From the NCBI RefSeq assembly GCF_006912135.1, contig NZ_VIRS01000013.1, forward strand, positions 124,001 to 188,000: a stretch of 64,000 bases of DNA, given 5' to 3'. The translations under genes and the position numbers were made by a program. Position 1 is the stretch's first letter. Every line of letters begins with the position of its first letter. Below are positions 40,737 through 49,065 of the stretch, piece after piece. The DNA is from Cryptosporangium phraense. GTDB lineage: Bacteria; Actinomycetota; Actinomycetes; Mycobacteriales; Cryptosporangiaceae. The notes under the pieces were generated by a model that worked only from the letters and a program-made list of their open reading frames with translations, made no database searches and was not told the origin of the DNA.

Positions 40737-41912
40737 ATGACGCACGACGTCGTCCTCCTCACCCAGCAACTCGTGCGGCTGCGCACGGTCAACGATCCCG
40801 AGGCCGGTACCGCCGAGGCCCCGGCCGCCGCGGTCGTCGAGGAGCTCATGCGGTCGTTCGGCTGGCCGGTGCAGGTCGAGGAAGTCGCGCCGGGACGTCC
40901 CAACGTGATCGCGGTCGTCGACGGGGGCGGTGGCCCCGGCCCGACGCTGCTGTTCGAGGGGCACACCGACGTCGTCACCGAGGGCGAGCGGGACACCTGG
41001 ACCGTCGACCCGTACAGCGGCGACATCGTCGACGGCGTGCTCTGGGGGCGCGGCTCGGCCGACATGAAGTCGGGCGTCGCGGCGATGATCCACGCGACCC
41101 GCCGCCTTCAGCTCGACGGCCCGTTCCCCGGCCGGATCGTCGTCGCCGCGCTGGTGGACGAGGAGGGGATGATGCTCGGCGCGAAGCACTTCGCCCGCAG
41201 CGCGCTGGCCGCCGAGGTGGACGCGGCGATCGTCTGCGAGCCGGAGGCCGGCGAGGTCTGCACCTGCGCGAAGGGCGCGCTCCGGCTGCGCGTCGCGTTG
41301 CGCGGCGCGATGGCCCACGGCGCGATGCCGCACCAGGGCCGCAACCCGATCCTGCCGCTGGCGTCGCTGCTGGCCGCCGTGGCCGGGTACGAGCGCGAGC
41401 TCGGCGAGCGGTTCGGCGAGCACGAGCACCTGGGCCGGGTCTACCTGACGCCGACCGTCGTCCAGGCCGGGCGGCGCGAGCAGGGCAACGTGATCCCAGC
41501 CGAGGCGTTCGTCCACCTCGACGTCCGGTCGGTGCCCGGCGTCGACCACGCCGAGGTGATCGCCCGGGTGGGCGCGCTGGCGTCGGCGGCCGGGGAGGCC
41601 CACGGCGTGACGGCGTCGGTGGAGGTCGTGGACGACCGGCCGCCGGTGGAGATCCCGGCCGACTCCCCGATCGCGGCGGCCGTGCTGGGCGCGCACCAGG
41701 CCGTCACCGGCGAGCCCGGGCGGATCGGTGGCGTCCCGGGGACGACCGACGGCACGATCCTGTTCCGGGACGCGTCGATCCCGTCGGTGGTCTACGGGCC
41801 CGGCGGGAAGTGGATCGCCCACCAGGCCGACGAGTTCGTCGCGGTGGATGAGATCGTGACCAGTATGAACGTCTACACCGAAGCGGCCAGGCGCTTCCTG
41901 ACCGGCGAATGA
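40737..41912 (+). CDS. M20-family metallopeptidase/deacylase (ArgE/DapE/CPG2 type)
   Basis: A 391-residue di-zinc amidohydrolase. Metal and catalytic residues appear in order: 'FEGHTDVV' (His, Asp), 'GRGSADMKSG' (bridging Asp), 'LVDEEGMM' (catalytic Glu and ligand), 'VCEPEAGEV' (ligand) and the late 'KWIAHQADEF' (His). Family members remove acyl groups from amino acids or cut short peptides. It is 12 bp after the SDR gene and overlaps the NylC-like gene by ATGA. In this operon it may act on oligo-amide fragments or N-acyl amino acids taken up by the transporter. Confidence 0.92.
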   Translation: MTHDVVLLTQQLVRLRTVNDPEAGTAEAPAAAVVEELMRSFGWPVQVEEVAPGRPNVIAVVDGGGGPGPTLLFEGHTDVVTEGERDTWTVDPYSGDIVDGVLWGRGSADMKSGVAAMIHATRRLQLDGPFPGRIVVAALVDEEGMMLGAKHFARSALAAEVDAAIVCEPEAGEVCTCAKGALRLRVALRGAMAHGAMPHQGRNPILPLASLLAAVAGYERELGERFGEHEHLGRVYLTPTVVQAGRREQGNVIPAEAFVHLDVRSVPGVDHAEVIARVGALASAAGEAHGVTASVEVVDDRPPVEIPADSPIAAAVLGAHQAVTGEPGRIGGVPGTTDGTILFRDASIPSVVYGPGGKWIAHQADEFVAVDEIVTSMNVYTEAARRFLTGE

Positions 41913-43027
41913 CCACGTCCGGCGCGGCGGCGGGGCCTTCTGCCGCCGCGGCCTCCGGGCCGTCGGCGAGGGTGGCCCGCTACGGGCACCGCGGTTCCGG
42001 GCCGACCAACTCGCTCAGCGACGTCGCCGGGGTGCGCGTCGGGCACGAGACCCGGATCGGGGCCGGGTGGCTGAGCGGCACCACCGTGGTGCTCGCGCCC
42101 GAGGGTGGCCTGGTCGCGGGCGTCGACGTGCGCGGCGGCGGGCCGGGTACCCGGGAGACCGACCTGCTCGATCCGCGGGCCTCGGTCGAGCGCGTGCACG
42201 CGATCGTGTTCAGCGGAGGCAGCGCCTACGGGCTCGCGGCCGCCTCGGGCGTCGCCGACCTGCTCGGCGAGCGCGGGATCGGATTCCCGGTCGGCGACCG
42301 GCCGGGGGAGGTCGTCCCGATCGTGCCGTCCGCCGTCGTCTTCGACCTGGGCCGCGGTGGCGATTTCGGCCGGCGCCCCGGCCACGCGGAGGGGGTCGCC
42401 GCGGCCCGGGTCGCGCTGGCCGCCGAACCGGGCACCGCCGTCACGATGGGCGTGGTCGGCGCCGGCGCCGGCACGCTGGCGGGCGGGCTGAAGGGTGGGA
42501 TCGGCTCGGCCAGCGCGGTCCTGTCCGGCGGCGCCACCGTCGCCGCGCTGGTCGTCCTCAACTCGCACGGCACCTGTGTGGACCCGGCGACCGGCGAGCC
42601 GCTGGCCGCGCGTCTGCTGGCGCCGGGCGACGTCCGGCTGCGCCGGCCGGACCAGGCCGAGGCCCGGGCCTGGGTGCCGCCCCATTTCCTGCCCCCGACC
42701 GTCGTGCAGAACACCACGCTCGGCCTGGTCGCCACCGACCTGACGCTGACCAAGGCCCAGTGCACCAAGCTCGCCGGGGTCGGGCAGGACGGCCTGGCCC
42801 GCGCGATCGACCCGGCCCACACGCTCTTCGACGGCGACACGATCTTCGGCGCGTCCACGGCGACGCGTCCCGCGCCGGACCTGCCCCTGCACTACGAACT
42901 TCTGGACGCCGCGGCGCGATGCGTCTCGCGGGCGGTGGTCCGGGCGCTGCTGGCCGCCGAGCCGGTCACCACCAGCGCGGGTTCGTGGCCCAGCTACTCG
43001 TCGGTCTTTCCCAGCGCCGTGCGCTGA
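41909..43027 (+). CDS. P1-family N-terminal-nucleophile amidase/peptidase, NylC-like
   Basis: A 372-residue member of the P1 (DmpA/NylC) family, which self-cleaves to expose a catalytic N-terminal residue. The expected cleavage site is Asn268/Thr269 in 'VVQNTTLGLVATD', which matches the Asn/Thr site of NylC (6-aminohexanoate oligomer hydrolase). Other residues match as well: Lys195 in 'GGLKGGIG', Asn218 in 'VVLNSHG', and Asp308/Asp310 in 'LFDGDTIFG'. Relatives hydrolyse beta-peptides, D-peptides or nylon oligomers. It is the last gene of the transporter operon and overlaps the convergent TetR gene by 34 bp. I infer that the imported compound contains an unusual amide bond. Confidence 0.9.
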   Translation: MTTSGAAAGPSAAAASGPSARVARYGHRGSGPTNSLSDVAGVRVGHETRIGAGWLSGTTVVLAPEGGLVAGVDVRGGGPGTRETDLLDPRASVERVHAIVFSGGSAYGLAAASGVADLLGERGIGFPVGDRPGEVVPIVPSAVVFDLGRGGDFGRRPGHAEGVAAARVALAAEPGTAVTMGVVGAGAGTLAGGLKGGIGSASAVLSGGATVAALVVLNSHGTCVDPATGEPLAARLLAPGDVRLRRPDQAEARAWVPPHFLPPTVVQNTTLGLVATDLTLTKAQCTKLAGVGQDGLARAIDPAHTLFDGDTIFGASTATRPAPDLPLHYELLDAAARCVSRAVVRALLAAEPVTTSAGSWPSYSSVFPSAVR

Positions 43028-43605
43028 TTCGCGACTCGCCGGGTCCGGGGAACGATCGTCGCGAGCAGCGACATCGCGGTGTCGGTCGCCGCGGCCAGCG
43101 TGGGGTCCCCGTTGCCGTCCAGCCACTGCCGATAGGCGATGCGGAACACCTGGGTCGCCGTGTTGGCCGCGAGTTCGGCGACCTCCGGGTCGACCCCGCG
43201 CCGGCTCAGCGCGTTGCGGAACCCGTCGGCCAGTTGCTGTTGTTTGACGAGGTCCCGTTCCAGCAGCAGCGGGTCGGAGGCGATCAGCGCGGCCCGCCGG
43301 CGCTGGACGTCCAGCGGGCCGAGGCTCGCCCAGTCGTAGCCGGCCAGCGTGCGCAGGATGGCCGGCAGCGGCTTCGCGACGTCCGGGGTCTGGAGCAGCT
43401 TCTGGGTGAGGGCCTCGTTGAGCGCCTCGGCGTCGGCGAAGAGGACTTCTTCCTTGTCGGGGAAGTAGCGGAAGAACGTCCGGGTGGTGACCCGGGCGCG
43501 GTCGGCGATCTGTACGGCGCTGGTGGCGTCGAAGCCCTGTTCTTCGAAGAGCTCCATCGCGGCCTGTTTCAGCCGGTCCGCACTGCCGTGTTCCCACCGG
43601 GGCAT
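42994..43605 (-). CDS. TetR-family regulator, divergent from the ABM gene
   Basis: A 203-residue regulator with a TetR helix-turn-helix: 'TSAVQIADRARVTTRTFFRY' and 'FPDKEEVLFADAEALN'. The ATG at 43605 is preferred; an upstream in-frame extension would run through the operators. Twin palindromes at 43627-43667 lie between it and the small monooxygenase gene. It therefore probably represses both itself and that gene. The 34-bp tail overlap with the NylC-like gene may produce antisense effects but is common in compact genomes. Confidence 0.9.
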   Translation of the reverse strand: MPRWEHGSADRLKQAAMELFEEQGFDATSAVQIADRARVTTRTFFRYFPDKEEVLFADAEALNEALTQKLLQTPDVAKPLPAILRTLAGYDWASLGPLDVQRRRAALIASDPLLLERDLVKQQQLADGFRNALSRRGVDPEVAELAANTATQVFRIAYRQWLDGNGDPTLAAATDTAMSLLATIVPRTRRVANQRTALGKTDE

Positions 43606-43626
43606 GGGGTCGAGGCTACCTGTTCC

Positions 43627-43667
43627 GATGTCGCGGGGCGACATTGGTGATGTCGCGGCGCGACATC
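43627..43667. promoter_or_regulatory. Twin operators for the TetR/ABM pair
   Basis: Positions 43649-43667 read GATGTCGCGGCGCGACATC, a 19-bp palindrome with 9-bp perfect arms. Positions 43627-43645 hold a second copy, GATGTCGCGGGGCGACATT, with arms matching over GATGTCGC and one end mismatch. The centres are 22 bp apart, two helical turns, so two dimers could bind on the same DNA face. They sit between the divergent TetR gene and the ABM gene. Confidence 0.85.
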
Positions 43668-43685
43668 AGGTGCTACCGTGAGGGC

Positions 43686-43973
43686 ATGATTCTCGAAATC
43701 GCCGCCATCACCGTGAAACCGGGCAATGAGAAGGACTTCGTCGACGCGCACGTCACCGCCTTCGCGGCGAACGCGCCGGTCGCGGAGATGCTCTCGGTGC
43801 GCGTCACCCAGGGCGTCGAGACCCCCACCAACTTCGTGCTCCTCGTCGAATGGACCGACCTCGCGGCCCACGAGCGCTACCGCGAGACCGAGGACTGGGC
43901 CCGCTGGCGCGCGGCGATCGCCCCGCACGTCGCCGGCCCGGCCGCCGTCCAGCACGTCGAAGTCGTCGCCTAG
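43686..43973 (+). CDS. Antibiotic biosynthesis monooxygenase (ABM) domain protein
   Basis: A 95-residue single-domain protein with the dimeric alpha/beta-barrel ABM fold: 'ILEIAAITVKPGNEKDFVDA' at the N-terminus, 'FVLLVEWTDLAAHERYRETE' in the middle. The ATG at 43686 lies inside a longer frame that would read through the operators, so the shorter form is right. Members are cofactor-free oxygenases, heme-handling proteins or proteins of unknown role in quinone metabolism. Tight control by an adjacent TetR protein with twin operators suggests an inducible detoxification role, for example against quinones. Confidence 0.85.
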   Translation: MILEIAAITVKPGNEKDFVDAHVTAFAANAPVAEMLSVRVTQGVETPTNFVLLVEWTDLAAHERYRETEDWARWRAAIAPHVAGPAAVQHVEVVA

Positions 43974-43980
43974 GCGCGGC

Positions 43981-45315
43981 CTAGGCGGGAAGGCTCAGCA
44001 CCAGGCGGGTGCCGGTCGCCAGGGGCTCGGCGCGGACGCTGCCGCCGTGGGCCTCGGCCACCCGCCGGACGATCGCCAGCCCGAGCCCCGAGCCGGGCAG
44101 CGTCCGATCCCGCGGCGACCGGTAGAACCGGTCGAAGACGAACGGCCGGTCGGCCTCGGGGATCCCCGGCCCCTCGTCGCTGACCGCAACTTCCGCGAGG
44201 CCCGGCGCGGTGCTCACCGTCACCCGGATCCGGCCCGCCGGCGGACTCCATTTGACCGCGTTGTCGAGCAGGTTCCCGACCGCCCGCTGCAGCGCGTCCG
44301 GGTCGGCGTGCACGACGCACTCGTCGAGCGCGGAATCGACCGTCACGCGACCGGCCCGGGCGAGCAGGTCGGCGACCAGCAGGTCGAGGCGCACGTCCTC
44401 GGTGTGGGTCTCGACCTGGCCGTACCGGGCCAGGTCGACCAGGTCGTTCACCAGCGCGGTGAGCTCGGCCGTCTGGTCCCGGGCGTCCCGGATCAGCTCC
44501 GGCGCCTGGGGATCGCCGGTCCCGCCTTCGTCGAGCAGCTCGAGGTTCGTGCCGAGGCTGGTCAGCGGCGTGCGTAGCTCGTGCGAGGCGTCCGCCACCA
44601 ACTGGCGCTGCGCGGTGATCGACGCGCTGAGGTTGGCCGTCATCGTCGTGAACGCGGCCGCGAGGCGGCCGACCTCGTCCGATCCGGACGAGCCGATCCG
44701 GACGTCGAGGTCGCCGCTGTGAGCGATGTGCTCCACGGTCCTGGTGAGCCGGACGACCGGACGGAGGACGCGTCCCGCCGACAGGCGGGCGAGCGCGGTC
44801 GCGCCGACGGTGCTGACCGCGGTCAGCGCGGCGAGCAGCAGCCAGACCGCCCGCGCGGTGGAGGTCTGCTCGGAGATCGGGCGGGCCACCCGCACGAGCG
44901 CCCCCGGGCTGCCGTCGAGTGCTGCGGTGTACAGCCGGTAGGCCACCCCGTGATAGGTGATGTCCCGGAAGTACGGTCTCGCGTCGCCGGCCGCCACGGC
45001 GCGGTCGCGGTCGTCGGCCGGCGCGAAGTCCGACGGGTCGGCGTCGTCCGGGGGCGGAACGATCTGCAGGAACGTCGAACCGAACCGGACCGGGTCGGTG
45101 ATCCGGATCTGCTGGTCCGACGGCGTGTCGTCGGAGTTCTCGGTCTTGATCTTCAGCGCCGCGGCCGGTCCGGTCGCCGCCGCGTCGACCAGGGACGCGT
45201 CCAGCTGGCGGTGCAGCGTCGTGTCGACGGCGCGCCCGACGACGACGGACGCCACGGTCATCGCGGCGAGCACGACCAGGCCACCGGCCAGCCCGACGCG
45301 GGTGCGCAGGTTCAC
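43981..45315 (-). CDS. Sensor histidine kinase
   Basis: A 444-residue membrane kinase. A membrane helix spans about residues 8-28, an outside sensor domain follows to about 165, then a second helix ('[20 protein letters not shown]'), a HAMP linker, and the kinase core: H-box '[13 protein letters not shown]', N-box 'NLLDNAVKW', G1 'DEGPGIP', F-box 'FVFDRFYRS' and G2 'GSGLGLAIV'. The GTG start overlaps the stop of its response regulator (GTGA), the usual order for such pairs. The stimulus is not evident; the outside domain carries a proline/aspartate-rich loop. Confidence 0.93.
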   Translation of the reverse strand: MNLRTRVGLAGGLVVLAAMTVASVVVGRAVDTTLHRQLDASLVDAAATGPAAALKIKTENSDDTPSDQQIRITDPVRFGSTFLQIVPPPDDADPSDFAPADDRDRAVAAGDARPYFRDITYHGVAYRLYTAALDGSPGALVRVARPISEQTSTARAVWLLLAALTAVSTVGATALARLSAGRVLRPVVRLTRTVEHIAHSGDLDVRIGSSGSDEVGRLAAAFTTMTANLSASITAQRQLVADASHELRTPLTSLGTNLELLDEGGTGDPQAPELIRDARDQTAELTALVNDLVDLARYGQVETHTEDVRLDLLVADLLARAGRVTVDSALDECVVHADPDALQRAVGNLLDNAVKWSPPAGRIRVTVSTAPGLAEVAVSDEGPGIPEADRPFVFDRFYRSPRDRTLPGSGLGLAIVRRVAEAHGGSVRAEPLATGTRLVLSLPA

Positions 45316-46013
45316 GGGTCGTCCCGGAGCACGTACCCGAGACCGCGGACGGTCTGGATCACCCGCGCCTCGCCGTCGGCCTCCAGCTTCGCCCGGAGAT
45401 AGCTGACGTAGACCCAGAGCCCGGTCGAGCCCGGGCCGAAGTCGTAGCCCCACACCGACTCGAAGATCGTCCGGCGGCTCAGCACCCGGCCGGGGTTGCG
45501 CAGGAACAGCTCCAGCAGCGCGTACTCGGTCCGGGTCAGGCTCACCGGCCGGCCGTTCCGGGTGGCCCGGCACGCGGTGAGGTCCAGCTCCAGATCGCCG
45601 TGGCGCAGCACCTCCGTGGTCGTTCCCGCGCGCCGGAGCAACGCGCGCAGCCGGGCCCGTAACTCGTCCAGCGCGAACGGCTTGACCAGGTAGTCGTCGG
45701 CCCCGGCGTCCAGTCCGGCGACCCGGTCGTCGACCAGGTCGCGGGCGGTCAGCATGAGGATCGGGGTGGCGTCGCCGCGGGCCCGGACCCGGCGGCACAC
45801 CTCGAGCCCGTTGGGCTCGGGCATCAGGACGTCGAGGACCACGGCGGCCGGGCGGACCCGGGCCACCTCCCGCAGCGCCGCGAGGCCGTCGGCCGCCTCG
45901 GTGACGTCGAAGCCGTCCCGTCGCAGCGCGCGGGTCAGCGATCGGCGGACCGACTCGTCGTCGTCGACCACCAGCAGCCGGTGGGGCTCCGTCTGGGGCA
46001 TCCGGATCACCAT
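45312..46013 (-). CDS. OmpR-family response regulator
   Basis: A 233-residue regulator. The receiver domain has the acidic pocket '[10 protein letters not shown]', the phosphorylated Asp61 in '[12 protein letters not shown]', Thr in 'ILMLTARD' and Lys in 'YLVKPF'. The C-terminal winged helix reads '[20 protein letters not shown]' and '[13 protein letters not shown]' in style. The ATG at 46013 follows GGAG; a second ATG at 46001 is possible. It forms a two-component pair with the downstream kinase and lies 52 bp behind a secreted protein gene transcribed in the same direction, which may be a target. Confidence 0.93.
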   Translation of the reverse strand: MVIRMPQTEPHRLLVVDDDESVRRSLTRALRRDGFDVTEAADGLAALREVARVRPAAVVLDVLMPEPNGLEVCRRVRARGDATPILMLTARDLVDDRVAGLDAGADDYLVKPFALDELRARLRALLRRAGTTTEVLRHGDLELDLTACRATRNGRPVSLTRTEYALLELFLRNPGRVLSRRTIFESVWGYDFGPGSTGLWVYVSYLRAKLEADGEARVIQTVRGLGYVLRDDP

Positions 46014-46065
46014 CCCACTCCGTCGCGGCCGGCGGGAGGTCCGGCCCGGGGGCCGGACCGTCCGC

Positions 46066-46512
46066 TCAGGCCTTCGCGTACTTGTCCGGCTTCTCCGGGG
46101 ACACGAAGACGAACGTGAGCACCTTCCGGGCCTGGGCCCGGGAGATGCCCAGTTCGCGGGCGAAGGTGGCGACGGTGGACCGGCTCAGCCGTTCCGGGTC
46201 CTTCGTCGTCCTCTTCGCGTGGCTCAGCGCGCGGATCAGCCGGGGCGTCGAGACCCCGAGCCGGCGGGCCAGGTCGGCCAGCTGGGCGTCGCTCACTCCG
46301 CCCGCATGCTTCGGCCGGCGCCCGAGCTCGCGCTGCTTCTGCTTCCGCAGTTGATCGTCGCTCTGCTTCGGGGGATCGGGCTTCGGGGAGACGTCGCCGG
46401 TCGCGGTCGGGACGGGTTTGCCGGAGACGACCCCGGCAGAGGCCGGGACGGCCGCGAGGCCGGACGCGATGAGCGCCACCCCGACGACCGCCAGACGGAT
46501 ACGTCGGCGCAT
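46066..46512 (-). CDS. Secreted small protein with two helical-repeat motifs
   Basis: A 148-residue protein with an Arg-rich signal peptide and cleavage site near 'VPASAG', so it is exported without a lipid anchor. The mature part begins with a Pro/Lys-rich linker and then two similar helix-turn-helix-like blocks: 'LARRLGVSTPRLIRALSHAK' and 'FARELGISRAQARKVLTFVF', each about 25 residues apart. The pattern resembles duplicated DNA-binding-type helices but in an exported protein. The ATG at 46512 follows GAAGGAGG at seven bases. It sits directly upstream of the two-component genes on the same strand. No function is known to me. Confidence 0.75.
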   Translation of the reverse strand: MRRRIRLAVVGVALIASGLAAVPASAGVVSGKPVPTATGDVSPKPDPPKQSDDQLRKQKQRELGRRPKHAGGVSDAQLADLARRLGVSTPRLIRALSHAKRTTKDPERLSRSTVATFARELGISRAQARKVLTFVFVSPEKPDKYAKA

Positions 46513-46643
46513 GCGAGTCCTCCTTCGTCGCGCGCCGGACCGGTTCCGGCGCCCTCTCGAGGAGAGCAACCGCACCTTCCGACGGCCGTGGAGAAACCTT
46601 GGAGACGCCTTACAGCCCCTCGGCGGGGGCCTGGGTCCGGTCG

Positions 46644-47099
46644 TCAGGCCAGGACGAGCTGGGCGATCATCTCGCGGCGGCTGCGGACCCCCAGCTTGTC
46701 GAAGATCGCCTTCAGATGGTCCTGCACGGTGTGCGGCGAGAGGAACAGTGCGGACGCGATGGCCTGCGTCGACGCGCCCCGGAGGACGAGCTGGGCGACG
46801 TCTTGCTCGCGGGCGGTGAGCCCGCGGGCGGCCAGCGCCATCTGGCCGATGGCCGCCTGCGCGGCCGGATCGATCGTGACGACGACGGACCGGCCGGCGC
46901 CGTGGCCGTGGCCGTCGCCGTGGCCGCTCAGAGCCATCGCCCGGAGGGCGAGCCAGCGGCCGGTGCGGGCCAGCACCCGGGTTTCGGCGGGCCGGCCGCC
47001 GGACCGGGCCAGCGCCACGACCGCGAGGACGTTCGCCGGCAGCGACCCGTTGTCCCAGCTACCGAGGTCGTCGATCTGCGCCCGGGCGGCCGCGGTCAT
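46644..47099 (-). CDS. LuxR-type DNA-binding protein (C-terminal part of a split GAF/LuxR regulator)
   Basis: A 151-residue protein ending in a LuxR/NarL helix-turn-helix: 'LTAREQDVAQLVLRGASTQ' and 'LFLSPHTVQDHLKAIFDKLG'. Its first 80 residues look like the linker that joins GAF and HTH domains in one-protein relatives, including a His/Gly-rich insert 'GHGDGHGHG'. Its ATG overlaps the stop of the upstream GAF gene (ATGA). So either the two chains work together through coupled translation, or a single-base indel has split an original regulator of about 345 residues. Both pieces are intact. Confidence 0.8.
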   Translation of the reverse strand: MTAAARAQIDDLGSWDNGSLPANVLAVVALARSGGRPAETRVLARTGRWLALRAMALSGHGDGHGHGAGRSVVVTIDPAAQAAIGQMALAARGLTAREQDVAQLVLRGASTQAIASALFLSPHTVQDHLKAIFDKLGVRSRREMIAQLVLA

Positions 47100-47680
47100 G
47101 TCGTCACCGTGTCGTCGGCGCCGACGAGGAGGACGGCGGCCTCGGCGGACGGGCCCGGTGCGTTCCCGGCGAAGAGGACGCGTTGCAGTTGCTCGGCGAT
47201 CAGTTCGTGGACCGGCACCAGCAGGTCGGCGTCGGCCTGGGTGAAGGCCGGCTCGCCGGGTCCGCGGTAGAGCGCGAGGGCGCCCCAGGTGGTGTTGCGG
47301 GCCCGGCAGGCCAGCCGGAGCTCGTCGGTGAAGCCGAAGACCGGGGCCATGAACTCGCGGAAGCGTCGGCAGCGGCCGGGCTCGCCCCGGGTGTCGAGCG
47401 AGAGCACGCCGACCGGCGCCGGTCTTCGGGCCAGCTCGGCGAACTGGTTGACGTCGGGCGCTCCGTACTCGGCGGCGGCGAAGTCCTCGTCGCCGATGTC
47501 CACCGGCCGGGACTTGAAGGCCCGGGTGATCAGCTCGCTGGCGGGGTCGGTGGTGGCCAGGCAGGCGAAGTCGAACGGAACGTCCGGCGCGATCGTCTCG
47601 AACACGACCCGGGCCAAGGTCTCGACGTCCGGGCAGGTGGCGGTGGCCGCGCGGAGCCGGTCGGCCAGGGGTCTGGGCAT
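47096..47680 (-). CDS. GAF-domain protein (N-terminal part of a split GAF/LuxR regulator)
   Basis: A 194-residue protein covering a GAF-like sensor domain: 'VFETIAPDVPFDFACLATTD' at the start and 'NTTWGALALYRGPGEPAFTQ' near the end. 'LACRARNTTWGALALYRG' is the usual central strand pair of the family. It stops just where related single-chain regulators continue into the linker and LuxR helix-turn-helix, which here is encoded by the next gene, starting four bases earlier in another frame. It is divergent from the hemerythrin gene, which is a possible target. The ligand is unknown. Confidence 0.8.
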   Translation of the reverse strand: MPRPLADRLRAATATCPDVETLARVVFETIAPDVPFDFACLATTDPASELITRAFKSRPVDIGDEDFAAAEYGAPDVNQFAELARRPAPVGVLSLDTRGEPGRCRRFREFMAPVFGFTDELRLACRARNTTWGALALYRGPGEPAFTQADADLLVPVHELIAEQLQRVLFAGNAPGPSAEAAVLLVGADDTVTT

Positions 47681-47769
47681 GCTCCGATCGTGACGGACGT
47701 TGCCGTCGGGGCATAGACCCCAGCTTTCTGGGATGTTCGCCGCGGCCGCGAACAGCGACCGTTCTTGCC

Positions 47770-48513
47770 ATGACCACCGAGACGCACCACCACACCAACC
47801 GCTGCTACTGGAGCCCCGGCGACGCCGGCTGGAACTGCGACGGGGGAGGCTCCGAACGGGTCCTCGTCGACGTCCGGGACATGATCGTCGTGCACACCGC
47901 GATGCTGCGCGAGTTCCGGCTCGCCCCGGCGGCGGTCCGGCGCACCGAGGCCGGCGACCGGAGACGGGCCCGGGTCGTCTCCGGTCACCTCCGGTTCCTC
48001 ACCGAGCTGCTCCATCACCATCACGCCGGCGAGGACGAGCTGCTCTGGCCCACGTTGCGGGCCCGGACGTCCGCCTCGGCCCACCGGTTGATCGACGACG
48101 TCGAGGCGCAGCACGTCGAGATCGACGTCGCGTTGCGTCGCGGAGAGGAGCTGCTCGACGCGTGGGCGCAGGCGCCCGACGCCGGGCGTCGCGAGCAGCT
48201 CGCGGCCGCGCTGGAGCACCTGCACGCGGTGCTGAAGGACCACCTCGACCTGGAGGAGCGTGCGCTGCTGCCGCTGGCCGCCGGCGCGCTCACGGAGGGC
48301 GAGTGGCACGCGATCGGCGAGGCGGCGGTCGCGGCGATGCCCAAGCCCGCGCTGGCCTTGGCGTTCGGCATGTTCGCCTACGAGGGGGAGCCCGAGGTGC
48401 TCCGCGCGATGGTCGCGAGCGCGCCGCCGGTTCCGCGCACGCTCCTGCCGCTGGTCGCCCCGCGCCTCTACGCCCGCCGGGCCAAGGCCGTCCACGGCAC
48501 CGCCAAGCCCTGA
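47770..48513 (+). CDS. Hemerythrin-like (HHE) domain protein
   Basis: A 247-residue protein. The di-iron ligands of a hemerythrin four-helix bundle are visible in order: His in 'VVHTAMLREF', 'HHHHAGEDELLWP' (His and Glu), 'EAQHVEID' (His) and 'KDHLDLEERALLP' (His and Glu). The N-terminus has an extra Cys/Trp-containing stretch ('RCYWSPGDAGWNCDG') and the C-terminal 70 residues form a helical tail common in actinomycete members. Such proteins bind O2, NO or iron, or sense redox state. It is divergent from the GAF/LuxR genes and 26 bp upstream of a SnoaL-like gene. Confidence 0.9.
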   Translation: MTTETHHHTNRCYWSPGDAGWNCDGGGSERVLVDVRDMIVVHTAMLREFRLAPAAVRRTEAGDRRRARVVSGHLRFLTELLHHHHAGEDELLWPTLRARTSASAHRLIDDVEAQHVEIDVALRRGEELLDAWAQAPDAGRREQLAAALEHLHAVLKDHLDLEERALLPLAAGALTEGEWHAIGEAAVAAMPKPALALAFGMFAYEGEPEVLRAMVASAPPVPRTLLPLVAPRLYARRAKAVHGTAKP

Positions 48514-48539
48514 AGTTCGTCGAGAGAATGGAGTCAGTC

Positions 48540-48929
48540 ATGTCCGAAGCGATCCGTCCCCACGAGTTCAACGAGCAGTGGGGCGACGCCTTCAACGCCG
48601 GCGACCTACCGCGGCTGATGGAGATGTACGAACCCGGCGCGGTGATCGTTCCCGGGCCCGGCGCCGAGCCCATTCACGGGCACGCGGCGATCGAGGCCGC
48701 CCTGGCCGGCTTCCTCGGCCTGGGCGGGAAGCTCCGCTTCACCCCGCGTCACTGGTTGGTCGCGGGCGACCTCGCGTTCAGCAGCGTCGCGTTCACGATG
48801 GACGGCGGCCGCGACCCCGAGGGGAGGCCCGTCGAGCTGACCGGCGTCACCGCCGAGATCCTCCGCCGCCAGCCCGACGGCCGCTGGAAGTACGTCGTCG
48901 ACCACCCTTTCGCCGACGCGCGGACGTGA
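48540..48929 (+). CDS. SnoaL/NTF2-like (DUF4440) protein
   Basis: A 129-residue protein with the cone-like NTF2 fold: 'FNEQWGDAFNAGDLPRLMEM' opening helix, 'YEPGAVIVPGPGAEPIHGHA', then strands ending in 'GRWKYVVDHPFAD'. These proteins are small enzymes (ketosteroid isomerase, polyketide cyclase types) or binding proteins. The ATG at 48540 has GGAG six bases upstream; an ATG 12 bp before it is possible. It follows the hemerythrin gene closely and may share its transcript. Confidence 0.85.
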   Translation: MSEAIRPHEFNEQWGDAFNAGDLPRLMEMYEPGAVIVPGPGAEPIHGHAAIEAALAGFLGLGGKLRFTPRHWLVAGDLAFSSVAFTMDGGRDPEGRPVELTGVTAEILRRQPDGRWKYVVDHPFADART

Positions 48930-49065
48930 GAATCCGCGCCCGGCGGGCCGGAATGGCAGTAATCCGACGGGCGCTTCCCGACGGTCGGTGCGGTCATGCT
49001 CGGTTTCGTTCTCGACGCGAACCGGCGTCGCGAAACCTCCGACCCACCGACCAGGGAGCCTCGCC

